Assembly (NCBI GenBank): GCA_021848165.1
Contig: JAJZMW010000007.1
Location: 1 to 5,676 of the forward strand
DNA length: 5,676 nucleotides
Direction of reading: 5' to 3'
Origin: Thermoplasmata archaeon
GTDB taxonomy: Archaea; Thermoplasmatota; Thermoplasmata; Lutacidiplasmatales; UBA184
The notes below the pieces were generated by a model that was not told where the DNA came from, did not search any database, and was given only the letters and a program-made list of their open reading frames with translations. This document shows positions 5,622 to 5,676 of this stretch, piece by piece; position 1 is the stretch's first letter; the number at the start of each line of letters is the position of its first letter. The position numbers and the translations under genes are program-made.

Positions 5622-5676
5622 GCCCGTCGCGACCCGCGCGGATCACGCGTCGGGGGATCGCCGGGTCTCGAGGGCG

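Noticed and set aside
5643..5676. Possible C-terminus of a convergent minus-strand gene (ALETRRSPDA then TGA)
   Set aside because: Only ten codons are visible before the window edge, too few to separate from a chance open frame. The distance from the DinB stop (21 bases) would fit a convergent neighbour, so it deserves checking in the flanking sequence.

Overview
The window is very G+C-rich and gene-dense, and it is most likely archaeal. Evidence for Archaea: (1) the tRNA-Thr gene encodes no 3' CCA and carries U at the discriminator position, as archaeal tRNA-Thr does; (2) several start codons lack a Shine-Dalgarno sequence but have an A+T-rich, TATA-like box centred about 26-28 bases upstream, the layout of leaderless archaeal transcripts; (3) the RNase HI resembles the short Sulfolobus-type archaeal enzyme. 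The lineage cannot be fixed from this window. A high-GC Thermoplasmatota-like or related uncultured archaeon is a guess only.

Layout from left to right. A 3'-truncated gene on the minus strand (1-1509) encodes a cytoplasmic M2-family peptidyl-dipeptidase, a homologue of angiotensin-converting enzyme (ACE), with its full active site visible. A small unrecognised plus-strand gene (1639-1863) converges on a minus-strand RNase HI gene (1860-2360); both end in the same CTAG palindrome. Divergent from RNase HI lies a plus-strand pair: a four-helix membrane protein (2444-2890) and a cytoplasmic cyclophilin-type prolyl isomerase (2912-3379). These converge, 13 bases apart, on a minus-strand two-gene unit (3393-4759). 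The first gene of that unit is a membrane-anchored protein with what looks like a duplicated beta-sandwich, and the second is a four-helix membrane protein whose ATG overlaps the preceding TGA. Then come a minus-strand tRNA-Thr(CGU) gene with a plausible TATA box (4883-4955) and a plus-strand DinB-family putative metal-dependent protein (5088-5621).

No single pathway links the genes. Most look like housekeeping or stand-alone functions: peptide degradation, RNA/DNA hybrid removal, protein folding and a tRNA. The most unusual content is the cytosolic ACE-like peptidase and the uncharacterised two-gene envelope unit. I see no mobile element, CRISPR array, integrase or phage gene.
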